DNA of 64,000 bases from Blattamonas nauphoetae (Eukaryota; Preaxostyla; Oxymonadida): assembly GCA_033064195.1 (NCBI GenBank), contig JARBJD010000069.1:62001-126000 (forward strand), read 5' to 3'. Every line of letters starts with the position of its first letter. Positions within the stretch are counted from its first letter, which is position 1. A model generated the notes under the pieces. That model saw nothing but the letters and a program-made list of their open reading frames with translations. It did no database searches and was not told the DNA's origin. Of this stretch, positions 1 to 10,965 are shown piece by piece. A program made the position numbers and the translations under genes.

Positions 1-2
1 AG

Positions 3-491
3 GAAGACATACTGTTTGCAGCATCAAATTCAAACCGAACAGATGAAGTCCCATCGCATCTTGGGAAGGATGGAAAAAACAATCCCAAAACTGACCTTCC
101 CGAAGTTGAACTACACGATGCCACGGTTGTCCGTCCTCTCTCGACCGCCCCTGCCTTCTCCTCCCAAAACCAACCGCTAATCACAATACTGAGATCTCGA
201 TTCGTCACAAACAAAACCGCGCCTCGCCGCCCCCTCGTCCTCCCCGTTCTCCTCACTCACTCCCCACCACTCGCCCACCGACCCCTTCCGCGCTGTGCTC
301 TCGTCACTGTTCGTATTCCTCTGCTCTGCGACGGTTCTGACGGCGTCGATCCAAGCGGCGTTGCACATCCACGAAGTGGGCATCTCTCGGCTCTTCTCAC
401 TTTCAATTTTACAAACTCGCACTCCCTATTCGCCATCCCCATCTCCCAGAATCGAGCTCATTCCTTCTGGAAGCAGTTCATCCGGTCTTAA
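3..491 (+). other. Open frame, possible upstream exon of the pseudokinase receptor
   Basis: This frame is open from the left edge to a TAA at 489-491, about 162 codons. It is in the same register as the receptor-like gene that starts at 732, but 492-731 contains stops. It could be an upstream exon of that gene, the 3' end of a gene starting outside the window, or chance in a C-rich stretch. The translation is rich in Pro, Ser, Leu and Arg and I recognise no domain in it. Two overlapping frames are also open here, which weakens the case. Confidence 0.25.
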
Positions 492-731
492 CCATAAATT
501 TGGATTTCACTCTCATCTCAATTGTTTTGGACATATCATCAATTTTATGTGCAAATCCAAGAATTATTCACTGTTTATTCTTCGGACGACATTCAGAAAC
601 TCGGAAATTTACATCATATACGCCATAATTGTGAGTCACAAAAAGACTCATGTTATTGTTCGATCTAATGAACATTTTCATTTCATCTCGGTTTTCTATT
701 CAGATATCATATATTTCCAAGAAGGAAAATA

Positions 732-3368
732 GTGAAAAGAAACGAAATGGTATTGCAGAAATTAACTGGGATCAGATCCGACTGGGATCACTGGGATCAA
801 ATCAGAAGCCTGCGAATGCGACTGAAGGAGGACGTTGTTTCTCTGATGCTGTTGGACTTCTCAGCGTCAGTTGAAGTGAACGAAGTGGAGTTCATCGACT
901 GCAATCAAACCTCGTCCGAAGAAGCCACACGAATCATTGCGACAGGATCGAATCTTGAGGGAGTTGTTGAGAAATGGAATGGGTTTGAAACGCTGAGTGA
1001 TCCTGCTGATCCTCTGAGCTGGGCGATCGACAAGGCTGAGTCAGCCGAGAGCATTTGGCACAAACTCCCTCTTCGAGTTGCATTTGTGCGATTTGAAGGC
1101 CAGTCGATAACAGTTCAACCGAAAGGGAAGGATCTTGCAGGATGTGGGGAGGGAAGCTGGAACTGTCGTGGTCTTGCTCGCGCGGGGAAGAATGTTGGTG
1201 GAAACCAGCCGTGCACGATCACAATTGTTGAATCGTCGTTCCTGAATGGAGAGTTTGATCCGCCAGCGAAGCGAACGAGCGTGGAATCGTCGTCGTCGAA
1301 GAGTGTGATTGATGTTTGGAAGGAAGGAAGGATGGTGAACAGTCCCGATGGAGGACAAGCACCGATTCTGACGCTGAGCCATCTCTCCTTCTCTCTTCCT
1401 CCAGCGCTCAACACCGACTCGCTGATCGAGTCACTTGGAGGTGAATTGACAGTGAATGACTGCTGGTTCGTGTCTTCCTCGCCGATCTCCTTCCATCTGC
1501 TCTCAGCGACTTCTGGAGTTGTGGACATCGATTCGATTGTGATCTCCGAACTGGAATTCTCGTCGACATTGATCAATCTGGTCGGTCTGGACTCCGCGAC
1601 CATCGAATCGCTAACTCTCTCCGATCTTCCTGAAGTGGCTCTCGTGTCAGCGGAAGGTCAGCCAAGCAAGAAATGGACTCTCGCCATCTCACGAAGCACA
1701 TTCTCTGGCCAGTCAACATCCACCAACGAAGCCCCAACCGACTCGGAGAGACTGTGCTCGTGGGAGAGTGGTCTGGTTGTGCTGAAAGAGTGTGTGTGCG
1801 AGATCTCATGGACGAAATTTCGCAATCTTCGTCAGGGAGCGATCCACGCGACGAACAGCAATGTGACACTCAGCCAGTCCGATTTGACACACAATGGATT
1901 CCCCTCTGCCTCCTTCCCCTCCGCTCGGCAGAACATCAGATGTGTTGGAACAGGAAAGATCTCGTTTGAATCGTTCAGTGCTGAGTCAACGCTGAGTGAG
2001 ACCGACTTGTGGGTGAGTGCTGACGATGAATGTGCTGTTGATGGAGAGAACATCTCGCCGCGACACACATTCTTTGAACCGTCGCTGATCACCAAAAACT
2101 GCTCGAGTGAATTTGTGAAGAAGGAAGATCGATATTCTGTTGAGATTGTTGGAACAAAACTGATTCCGTGTGGGCTTTCGTTGGAAGTGTTTGAGGATGA
2201 CTCATCGTCAGCGAATGCAGACAAGTCTGAAGTGATTGATCTCTCCGAACTGACCACAACTTGGACCGAGACATCAATCTCTCTCTCGCTCCCTGCCTCT
2301 CGCCTCTCCGCGCTCTCGAACACTCCTCGATGGCTGACCCGCATCCAATTCGGAGGAACACACACGACAGAATCATTCGAACTGAAGATGAGTACCAAGC
2401 AGGCACGTGCACAACTTTTGAGTCACACTCTTCCCTGGCTGATACCTCTCATCGTCGTCATCATTGTCGCAATCGTCGTTGTGGTTGTTGTGATTGTCGT
2501 TCTCCAACGCCGAAAAACGAAAGAGCCAGAACAGGGAAACGAGATGGAGAGACAAGACAATGTGGAAGTTGAGAAACTGGAAGATGTGGACCACACTCCG
2601 TCGAATGCGCCGAACAGTGCGCTGACGACGTTGGAATCGAAGATGTTGGGAGCGTCTGACCAGACAGTTCAGCAACACATGATTGCATCGGGTGTGTGGA
2701 GTCAGAAGGATGAGTTTGTGTCAGCTGTGGCGTGCTCTGGGTCGTTTGGGATGGAAGTTGTTCGAAAGACCGACACGCTGTATGCTCGACTTCACACAGA
2801 ACAAGGAAGGAAGATTGCGCTGACGAAGGAAACTGTACGACAACAACTTGTGAAGGGAATTCTGAAGATTTGGGAGACAGACCAGTCAGCGAAAATCCTG
2901 ACGAAGCTGTCGTCGCATGTTGTGATTGTGGACGCTGGGAACAATGTGTTTCTGAATGTTCAGGGTGAGCAAGCAGTGCCGAATATTGATGGACAAGAAG
3001 CAGACCGCCAGGCACAGATTGTGGAAGCTCGTCGCTGGAGCGCGCCTGAGCTGGACAACGAGAACACCGTTCAGAACTCGCTTGACATTTCGAAAGTTGC
3101 GGTTTTTAGTCTTGGCCTGATCTTGTGGGAAATGGAGACAGATTCTGTGCCGTTTGGTGAAGTGGATGCAGTGAATGCTCAGCGGCAGATGGGAGTTGGA
3201 TCGACACTGAACATGGATGGAGTGAAAGACTCGAAAATGAAAGAAATGATCGAATTGTGTCTCTCGACTGATCCGAACGACCGACCAACGCTGTCCGAAC
3301 TGAACGAGTTCATCAATCCTGAACCGAAAATCGAGCACCCACCCCAACCGAACGATCCAACAGCATGA
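732..3368 (+). CDS. Receptor-like membrane pseudokinase
   Basis: About 878 residues. The first ~560 look extracellular: Ser/Thr-rich, beta-strand-like, with a FPSARQN motif (near residue 395) and an LIPCGLSLEVFE motif (near 475) that recur in the giant gene at the right edge. A strong transmembrane helix (WLIPLIVVIIVAIVVVVVVI, near residue 570) is followed by basic residues. The cytoplasmic part resembles a protein kinase: it keeps the RWSAPEL (APE-like) segment, the FSLGLILWEME helix and the DPNDRPTLSEL end motif. The catalytic loop is replaced by LSSHVVIVDAGNNVFLN, and I see no HRD, DFG or clear lysine motif. I infer a surface receptor with a dead kinase domain acting as a scaffold. The ATG at 732 lacks a signal peptide, so the true start may lie in an upstream exon. 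Confidence 0.8.
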   Translation: MKRNEMVLQKLTGIRSDWDHWDQIRSLRMRLKEDVVSLMLLDFSASVEVNEVEFIDCNQTSSEEATRIIATGSNLEGVVEKWNGFETLSDPADPLSWAIDKAESAESIWHKLPLRVAFVRFEGQSITVQPKGKDLAGCGEGSWNCRGLARAGKNVGGNQPCTITIVESSFLNGEFDPPAKRTSVESSSSKSVIDVWKEGRMVNSPDGGQAPILTLSHLSFSLPPALNTDSLIESLGGELTVNDCWFVSSSPISFHLLSATSGVVDIDSIVISELEFSSTLINLVGLDSATIESLTLSDLPEVALVSAEGQPSKKWTLAISRSTFSGQSTSTNEAPTDSERLCSWESGLVVLKECVCEISWTKFRNLRQGAIHATNSNVTLSQSDLTHNGFPSASFPSARQNIRCVGTGKISFESFSAESTLSETDLWVSADDECAVDGENISPRHTFFEPSLITKNCSSEFVKKEDRYSVEIVGTKLIPCGLSLEVFEDDSSSANADKSEVIDLSELTTTWTETSISLSLPASRLSALSNTPRWLTRIQFGGTHTTESFELKMSTKQARAQLLSHTLPWLIPLIVVIIVAIVVVVVVIVVLQRRKTKEPEQGNEMERQDNVEVEKLEDVDHTPSNAPNSALTTLESKMLGASDQTVQQHMIASGVWSQKDEFVSAVACSGSFGMEVVRKTDTLYARLHTEQGRKIALTKETVRQQLVKGILKIWETDQSAKILTKLSSHVVIVDAGNNVFLNVQGEQAVPNIDGQEADRQAQIVEARRWSAPELDNENTVQNSLDISKVAVFSLGLILWEMETDSVPFGEVDAVNAQRQMGVGSTLNMDGVKDSKMKEMIELCLSTDPNDRPTLSELNEFINPEPKIEHPPQPNDPTA

Positions 3369-4444
3369 TCGACTTCGACTCTCTTGATTCGTCTTTACTC
3401 TTCTATCACGCATCCGTTTGTCCTTGTTCAAACACTTTCATCCTTCTTTTCATCGCAACATCACCTCATTCTCGATCTATTCCCTTCTGTGTATATCTGT
3501 CAGATATGTTAAACTCTGACCTCAAATCCAAATATGATCACACCATTCTCCATCTGCTCTTTTGTGATTCCGATTCAGACACTTTCATTCTCCCAAGTTC
3601 ACTCTTCTTGATTTCCGCCTTTTCATCTCTCATCTTTCTTCACTCGCTTCTGTTTGTGTATCCTAGTTCTCTCGTTCTCTGACCCAAATATGAACACATC
3701 CCTCTCCATCACGACTTTTGTGCGATCCCGATTCGGATATCTTCAGAGACATCATCTCTGTCTCTTCCATCATCCAAGTTTATCCTTCTCGCGTGTCCTC
3801 TCTTCATTTCTTCTTTCCTTCATTTCTCTTCACTCTGACCCCACTGAAATGTTCTTGTTTTCACTCTGCTCTGACCCGATCGCACTTTCGTCGTTTTCTT
3901 TGCTTGACCCTCCCAGCCAACATCAAACTGTCTCTTCATTTTCGATTCAATATCTTTTTCGTCTCAGCCAGTTGCTCTGACAGTCACTTCGCTCATCATC
4001 TGTCCCCAGAATGCCCTTCACTTCTCACATCGACTTTGTTGCATTTCTTTGTCTTCATTTCTGATCGCTGTCTGTCTGGTTGAACTGGACAGAATCTCTC
4101 ACACACCATTCATTCATCCTTTTTCATAGTTTTCTTGCCATTTTGAATCGCTCTGTTTCTGTTTCTCTTGTTCAGTCATTCTTTCCATCAGGAAAGACTG
4201 GTTCTGTGTTTCTGTTGCACTTTCTGCACTCATCTCTCGTTTCTGATCGTTTCACTTTCACCTCATCACTCACTGTCGCATGTCACATCAGAACAACTGT
4301 TCATGATTTCTCCTCACTTTATCATGATTCACCGAACCGATCTTTTGTGAAAGCACTCCACCCAACTGAGAGTGTGATTGGAAGATTGTTCTCAGATGAA
4401 AAAGAAATCTGTACAACACGGAAAGAGAAAATAGTGAAAAATGG
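3369..4444. other. Pyrimidine-rich spacer with diverged repeats
   Basis: About 1.1 kb between a plus-strand and a minus-strand gene that converge on it. It is very rich in C and T on the plus strand, which leaves frames open by composition alone. Phrases built on CTGACC, then CAAATATGA, then a GATTC(A/G)GA core recur near 3515, 3677 and more weakly 3835, so part of it looks like an old tandem duplication of roughly 160 bases. I see no gene, tRNA or terminator that I can support. Confidence 0.4.
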
Positions 4445-6437
4445 TCAAAAGGCGGCAAGAATGTTGAGAAGCGTTTGATAGAATGGCTGGACTGAATTGA
4501 TATGGAGAGACTCAGTGGGCGAGTGGCAGTTCGAAATGTGGGCCCCAATCGTCACAAACTCCATCCCAGGGAACAGTTTTGTCATCCAACACGGCTCCAA
4601 CCCAACATGCTGCACAACAAGCTTATCGGCGCAGAAATCATCGCCCTCCTGCTGTGTGATGTCTGAAACTTTCTTAGATTGCCTCGCTGCAGCATATGCT
4701 CGTTTTGTAGCAGACAACAATTGCGAGTTCAAAACAGGCACCCAAGCTGGGTATTCTGATTTACATTCAGAGCAAATGAACCCATTAGCAACAGCATATG
4801 CCTCTTGTTGAGTTTTGTACGACTCGATCTGCAGCTGGGAGGCTGATCTATAGAGGAAGGAGATGTTGAGTTCGAGGGGGTTGGATGAGAGGGTGCAGCG
4901 GTAGAAATTGATGGACGACTCCACTTTTCCTGGGAAGAGAGCGGATAAACTTGAGGAGAAAGATGAGAGGAGAGGTATGTGGAAGAGTGATGATTGAAGG
5001 AACATGATTGAAGATGAAGTCGAAAAGTCGTTGAAAAGAGACAATACCGGAGGACCCCGTGCGGAACATTCATCAAAAGTGCAAATAGTTCATGTGAGTC
5101 TCGTTCACTCAGGACAGAGTCAGTAGATGGGAGACTTTTGCCGATGGTTTTGATGTCGAGCTGGATGTCATCATCACGTCCTGCAAAATCAGCTTGAAGG
5201 ACTGAGGAGGTGGAAAGGAGAGAATAAGTTGAGAAAACGAGAGAATAAGTCAAATGGGACATCTGATGAAGAATTGGACGAGAAATGAATTTGTTCCGAA
5301 CGAATCGTTTCCGTCCAGAGGAGTGCTGTGCAAACTTTTGAATGCATCTCTCAGTTTTGTCTCAAACTCGGGCAGTTGTTTCGTCTGAACCCAAACATCT
5401 CCGACACAATCTTGAGGGATCACATTCACTTTCGTTCCTCCATCCAATCTGTTCAAATAAATCCCGATTCCGGAGGATGCCTTGTACATGACGGTGGCAA
5501 GTGCTTGAATTCCATTCGCTCGACCGTTATGGATGTCGAATCCGCTGTGACCGCTTCGACAATTCAGGACTCGAACGCTCAATTGTGTATCTAAAACACG
5601 AAAAAGGGAAATAAGAGGAAAAATGTGAAAGGACAAACAGTCTCCTTCGATTTTGGAAATTGTTGATACAGCTGGTTGCAATTTCTTTGTCAATGTTCGA
5701 ACGACACCTCCTGCACAGCCAATAGTGATCGTTTTGTCGTCAAAAGCATCCAAATTGACGCAGTACTTGCTCTGTGAGAAATAGAATGAATAAGGAGGGA
5801 AATTGGAGAAAGATACTTTGATGAAATCAGTTGGGAGTTTGGCGATTCCAAGAAGGCCTGGTTCCTGAGATGAACTGAACCGACAAAAGGAGAAATCATA
5901 CTTCATCAATTGTGAACAGGCATTCAATTGGTCCATGTTCAATCTTCTCTTCCAACAGGAGAGCGAGAGCTGCCGCAACTCCAATCCCATCATCTGCTCC
6001 AAGTGTTGTTCCAGTTCCCATCACTGACGGACCATATTCGGGATCTTCCACAAGGCGTGTTTGAATTCCGGTGGTGTTGAAATCGAAAGTGGAATCCGAT
6101 TCTCGAGTACAGACCATGTCGAGATGTGATTGAAAACACAACGACGGAACATGCTCCTTCCCTTTTGTGGCTGGCTTCCGGATCATCACATTCCCAATTG
6201 AATCAACGTCTGTCTCGAGTGAGTGTTTCTTTCCCCATTCTGCGACAGCTCGGCTAATCCTGTCACAATCAAAGAGCCATGAGGAATTGCACAGATCGAT
6301 GCAAATTCCTTCCAGACATTCAGCGGGAAATCAGGATGGATTGATTCTGTGATGGTATCAGATATCCATGTGTTTGAGGTCATTGCTACAATGAATGGGC
6401 TCGATCGCCAGAGATTTGCCACTTCAGTCGGGTGCAT
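4445..6437 (-). CDS. pepD: Aminoacyl-histidine dipeptidase (PepD-type, M20 family)
   Basis: A zinc-dependent exopeptidase of the M20C type that cleaves dipeptides such as Xaa-His in the cytosol. Exons read, in order: the start near MTSNTW and an IPHGS segment; the first metal-ligand motif FQSHLDMVC; the second, LGADDGIGVA; the catalytic FTIDEEPGLLG; the dimer-domain motif CRSGHSGFDIHNGRANG; and a C-terminal GLEPCWM segment. Introns are short: one joins the Glu-Glu pair across GTATGA...CTCAG near 5860-5897, another (GTATCT...CACAG) follows TDFIK, and others lie near 5592-5640, 5210-5290 and 4930-5055. Between IPHGS and the downstream RISRAVAEWGKKH segment (near 6270) the frame slips by one base and I find no intron to explain it. 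It is oriented tail-to-tail with the 732-3368 gene. Confidence 0.85.
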
Positions 6438-6603
6438 GTACAGAATCGGATGGAGGAAAGAAGAAGTGAGTCTGTGCTGAGATGCATCACACGACTTTCC
6501 GATGTCACATCATCAGATTCCTGACATCTTTGGAAAAAAGACCGCTTCCATAATTGTGTGAATTCAATCAAAACTGGGTTAGTCGAAGCTATTTCTACAC
6601 ACT

Positions 6604-7440
6604 CTAGAGAAACTCCTGAGCCTCTCTGACTATCTGAGCCAGGCGAGAGTCATCCTGGATAAGCACGAATGCCTTCAGGAGACCAAGTTCGAGAATCATC
6701 CCTGTGATCTGCCCAGCTCTTTCCGAGTCCATCCAAATCACTTTTTGGTACAGGAACTCACCCAAATACTGCTTCTTGTCCTCGTCAGCCATCCCTCTGT
6801 ATTCCTCCATGTCGAATCCAGGCGGAAGATTGAACAGTGAACCACCAATTGGAAGCTGTGTACTTCCGTTGGAACCGTCGATAACAATCTGAGCCTCTCT
6901 GACCTTCTGAACCAGGCGAATGTCGTCCTGGAGGAGTGCGAGTGACTCTCGGGGACCAAGTTCGAGAATCATCCCTGTGATCTGTCCAGCTCTTTCCGAG
7001 TCCATCCAAATCACTTTTTGGTACAGGAACTCACCCAAATACTGCTTCTTGTCCTCGTCAGCCATCCCTCTGTATTCCTCCATGTCGAATCCAGGCGGAT
7101 GATTTCGATGTCTGTGTTGAGGAGTAGGGACCTGTCTCGATTGAGGCTGGCAGAGTTGTCTGAGATTCGTTCTCACCTGTGGAATTCTGGTGACACCGAC
7201 GAGATGACTCTGAGCCTCTCTGACCTTCCGTGCCAGGTCAAAGTCGTCCCGAAGAAGTGCGAGTGACTGCTCGAGGCCAAGCTCAAGAATAAAATTAGTG
7301 ATCTCACCCGCTCTTTCTGCGTCCATCTGAACCACCCTATCGTACAGGAACTCACCCAAATATTGTTTCTTGTCCTCGTCAGCCATCTCTTTGTATTTCT
7401 CCACGTCAAATCCAGGTGGATTATTGAGTTGTGCACTATT
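6604..7440 (-). repeat. Three tandem MLLE-coding units
   Basis: Three direct repeats of about 210-270 bases, each starting at a PPGFD-coding segment (near 7425, 7100 and 6825 on the minus strand). The second and third are nearly identical at DNA level over 6704-6820 and 6980-7100, so at least one duplication is recent. The first has diverged (YDRVVQMDAERAGEI in place of YQKVIWMDSERAGQI). Confidence 0.8.
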
Positions 7441-8764
7441 TGTTTGCATCTCCTTGTTCGTCTCTCCAACAATTGATGAAAGACGGCCAGTCATGATCAG
7501 CTCCGCAGAAGAGAGTCGCTCCTGCGGATTCTGAATGTGGATGTGAAAACGGACAATGAGAGAGAAGAGGAGGAAATCACACTTTGCTCAGAAGACTACA
7601 CAGCAGAGGTTGGATGATGTTTGGGATCATTTCCTTTCGGCACGCCGCCCGAACATCAAACTGTTTCATTCTTGACGCAATCTCCACAGCATTTAGTCCT
7701 GAAATCCACTCCTGTCCCGTCAGCAACTGAAGCAGAATCAAACCAAACGCCCACATGTCTCCAGCCTGCGACCCATGCACATCATTCGCGCCCAAATCAA
7801 ACATTTCAGGTGCCCAGAACTGTATCGTGTCACAATCCGCTGTATTATGAGTCTTTTGAGTTTCAACTGCAACCATTCTTCCAAAGTCCCTGAAATAACA
7901 AATCGGAAAAGATCAAATAGAATATTTGCGATGGCAGGAAAAATGACAAAAATTTGATCCAACAAGAATCACAAGAATCAAACTACATACCCAGCTTCGC
8001 TGTTCCATCACGCCCAATCAGAATATTCGATGGCTTCAGATCTCCATACACCTCATTTTCAGAATGGATAAATACTAGCCCAGCCAACACATCTTGCAGA
8101 ATTCTGAACACAGTCTGAACATCATCAAGAAACCAGCCAGTGACCCAGTAATCGGAAGAAGACAACGTGAAGATGGAGAAGAAAACAATACCATTCGATC
8201 CATCATCGTCCCCAGCTTTTTTGCTTCCGACATCCGATCAGCCAAAGAACACGAGCACAGCTCCAGAACCACAAAGTGTGCATTGTCGCCCTCAATCACT
8301 TCCACAAATTTGACAACATTTTTGTGTTGGTGTTTTTGCAGTTTCGCGATCTCATGTTCGTTCTTTTTGAAATCTTCTTCCGATGTGAATGGTAGCACCT
8401 TCATCGCAAAGTGTTCACCCAACCCACTTTTCGATACTTCATACACTGACCCGAATCGGCCTAGCTCCAATGGCCGAACAAAACTGTCTGAGAAAACGAA
8501 AGAAGAGCGAGAAAGATTGATGATGATATTGAGATTGTGGCGATGAGAAGGGAGAGGAGAGGAAGTGAGATGGATGGAAAAAATGGGTGATGCATACATG
8601 GTTTGGGAACTTTCACTTGAAATTGATTTTTCACATTTAAATGGATGGGCATTTGAAAACGTTCCGAACAATGGTCCGATCAAGGAATGACCCATGATAT
8701 AATTATCAAGAATCTTGATGACCCCTTGTCTATGCTCCGTGACCAATGACAGAATATTCGACAT
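6604..8764 (-). CDS. Protein kinase with three C-terminal MLLE (PABC) domains
   Basis: The N-terminal half is a kinase: a glycine-loop segment LELGRFGSVYEV, the lysine in HFAMKVLPF, a catalytic loop VYGDLKPSNIL (Tyr-Gly-Asp where His-Arg-Asp is usual, catalytic Asp kept), a DFGR start of the activation segment, IQFWAPEMF and GDMWAFGLILLQLLTG. An intron at 7531-7582 (GTGTGA...TTCAG) joins LLSK to NPQERLSSAEL, the kinase end motif, and the same exon runs straight into three copies of a ~70-residue unit (KKQYLGEFLY, then GQITGMILELG, then VREAQ). This unit matches the MLLE/PABC fold of poly(A)-binding protein and UBR5, which binds PAM2 peptides. Other introns lie near 8100-8190, 7885-7990 and 8475-8620. 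The join just before DFG is one base out of frame with the obvious GT-AG choice. Probable role: a kinase brought to mRNA-binding partners. Confidence 0.85.
7531..7582 (-). other. 52-base intron linking kinase to MLLE repeats
   Basis: On the minus strand it starts GTGTGATTTCC and ends CATTCAG. Splicing joins ...LLSK to NPQERLSS... without changing frame, and this is what makes the kinase and the three MLLE domains one protein rather than two neighbouring genes. Confidence 0.8.
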
Positions 8765-8973
8765 GTGAAGATGTAGTCGGAAAGATGAGAGTGTCCCAAA
8801 ACCATGTTAGATCTGTCGGAAGTGAAGGAAGTAGATTCGAAACCTCGTAGATTTTTATGACGGTCCGATCGAAACATTCAAATATGTTTGCAGAGCCTCA
8901 ACAGGTTTGATCGTGTTTCTCAATTCATAATCACTCCAATCACTGTGTTTTCTCCCTGTCTTCTCCTCCCCAG

Positions 8974-10374
8974 CCTCAAGTAACAGTCGAATCAATGTCT
9001 GAATGGTTGAATGATGTGTATGTTCACACAAGCATCAAAGTCAACTCTTTCCAATGGTTCCACATTCCCACTCTCCTCACAAATCACATCCAATCACAAC
9101 ATCATCAACAATATCAACAAGATAACCACTTCGATCAATTCCTCCAAAGAATAGTGACAATTCTCGACGATTGCTTCCAGTCCCACACTCCAATCTCAAA
9201 CAAACGACTCCTCCACTCTTCATTCTCCCTACTATCCCAATCTCCCTCTCTCCCTGTCGACCAAGAGAGAGATCCACAAGTGTCTGGCAGCTCTCAACGA
9301 TGTGGAAGATGGACAGTTCACAATCATCGAGAAATCCCAGCTCGCTGAGATGGAATCAAAGGATCGAACAATCGCTCAACAGAAACAGAAACTCGCCCAG
9401 CACGACCAGCTGATCGCGAAACAGAAAGAGATGGAGAGGAAGATGGCGGAACAGGAAAAGAAGGTCGCTGAACAAAACAAACTGATTGAATCGCTGGAAG
9501 CCACACGAAAGTCGTTCTCCGAACTCGAACAGAAACATGGCCAACTGCAGGCGAAGCTCAGTGAGCGAGACAACACGATTGGAAAACTCAAAAGAGTTCT
9601 CATGACTCTGACAGTCCTCATTCTCCTTTCCGTCTTTGTCGTCAAATCATTCCACGGAGATAAGGAACCGAGCAACTTCAAGAACAAGCAGTTGCAAAAC
9701 GAGTTGGTGGACAAGTCACAGAATCTGTCAGAGATGGAGAGTACCCTCAATCAGGCTCAACAGACGATCGAAGCGATGAAGACAGAAGTGGCCAGAAAAG
9801 AAGAATTGTTCGTCTCGTCGAACATCCTCGTCGCGTACACTTCACACCGCTATCGAATGAATGGATCGACTCTCACGCGAATCAATTCGGAAGGTTGGGC
9901 TGGTTGCTTCACAAAACCTGTCTCGAAAGGCATTCATCGACTGTCCATCAAAACGAGAGCGCAAATGGTCAGTTTGTCAATCCCTTTTCATCATCTTCTT
10001 TCCTTCGTTCAGTGATTGGTGTGCTTGACGCTGCCGAGTATCCGAAATTCTTGACAGCACATGTTGACAAATCTCCAAAAGCAGCGATGATGTACAATTT
10101 GGATGGACAACTCTGTTCGGCTGGGAAATACCACGCTCAGAACATGATTCCTCAGAACGGGCAGAAGTGGTCGGCGGAGGCTGATTTAGAGAAGAGGACA
10201 CTCCACTTCTTCATCGATGGTGTCCAGCAGCCACACCACTTCGTCAATATTCCTGTCCCTCTTGTCTTCGCTCTCGATGTCCACACGAAAGATGGATCTG
10301 TGGAGATCACGCATTGGGGAGAGGAGAAGCGATCGCATGTTACATTTCAAGGAACTGGACACAATTTGGGTTGA
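8974..10374 (+). CDS. Transmembrane coiled-coil/SPRY protein (copy A)
   Basis: The first recognisable exon starts after an acceptor CCCCAG at 8968-8973 and carries the family head (VNSFQWFHIPTLLTNH, then SNKRLLHSS). Next comes a long coiled coil (AEMESKDRTIAQQKQKLAQH onward), a single transmembrane helix (VLMTLTVLILLSVFVVKSF), a second coil, and a C-terminal SPRY-like domain (IGVLDAAEYPKF; SAEADLEKRTLHFFIDG; FVNIPVPLVFALDVH). A phase-1 intron near 9971-10013 (GTTTGTC...TTCAG) splits the SPRY domain at the same place as in copies B and C. The frame slips by one base near 9245-9265, in a CT-rich run, between the head and the coil. SPRY domains bind peptides; the partner is unknown. An upstream first exon is expected from copy B but I cannot place it. 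Confidence 0.7.
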
Positions 10375-10965
10375 TTTCATGTCACTCGTTTCCTCATCCG
10401 GACATATCGAAGAGAGGGTCACAATTTGAGGTGATTCCTTTCGTTTCTTCTTTTCATTCCGACAATCGTCCAGTCCACCATCGTGATTGTCTTCAAATCG
10501 AAGACCCATTTTGACTCCGAATTGAGGGCTTTCTGAGACAGAATCACTTCTCTTCTTCTTTTTCTTTGCGTCAATCACTCCACCATCACTGCCATCGTTT
10601 TTCAATCGTGTCGTGTATTCAGAGAACCATGAAACTCAAGTGTTGAGATGATGATGTGGGAGGAGAGCTGACGAACAGAAGCGATCTTATCGTATCCTTT
10701 GTTTCAGTCTCATGAGACAGTGTCATCCGCTGTCGGAAGGAAGTGCTCCAAGCTAAAGATGGTAATGGAGTTGTCGAGATTGGCCGGTTCAGTTTCGTTG
10801 TGTAGATGAGTGGGAAAGACAGCCAGATGTGGTGCAGCTCGACATGGCCAGTTCCAGCTGGATGAGGAGAGATGAGATGAAGTGATGAGTGTTCGATCAG
10901 ACGAGGTGAATCTTGGCACATGTGGAAGAGCGAGGGATGTGGGTTCAATAGATGACCAATTGTGA
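10375..10965. other. Spacer without a supported gene
   Basis: About 590 bases between the convergent ends of copy A and the armadillo-like gene. The 3' flank of copy A (10375-10600) resembles the flank of the SPRY fragment near 30372-30540, including the CGTCAATCACTCCAC phrase, so it was copied along with the gene. Nothing else stands out. Confidence 0.4.

Noticed and set aside
177-442. Minus-strand frames at the left edge
   Set aside because: They overlap the plus-strand frame 3-491 and show no domain or start context.
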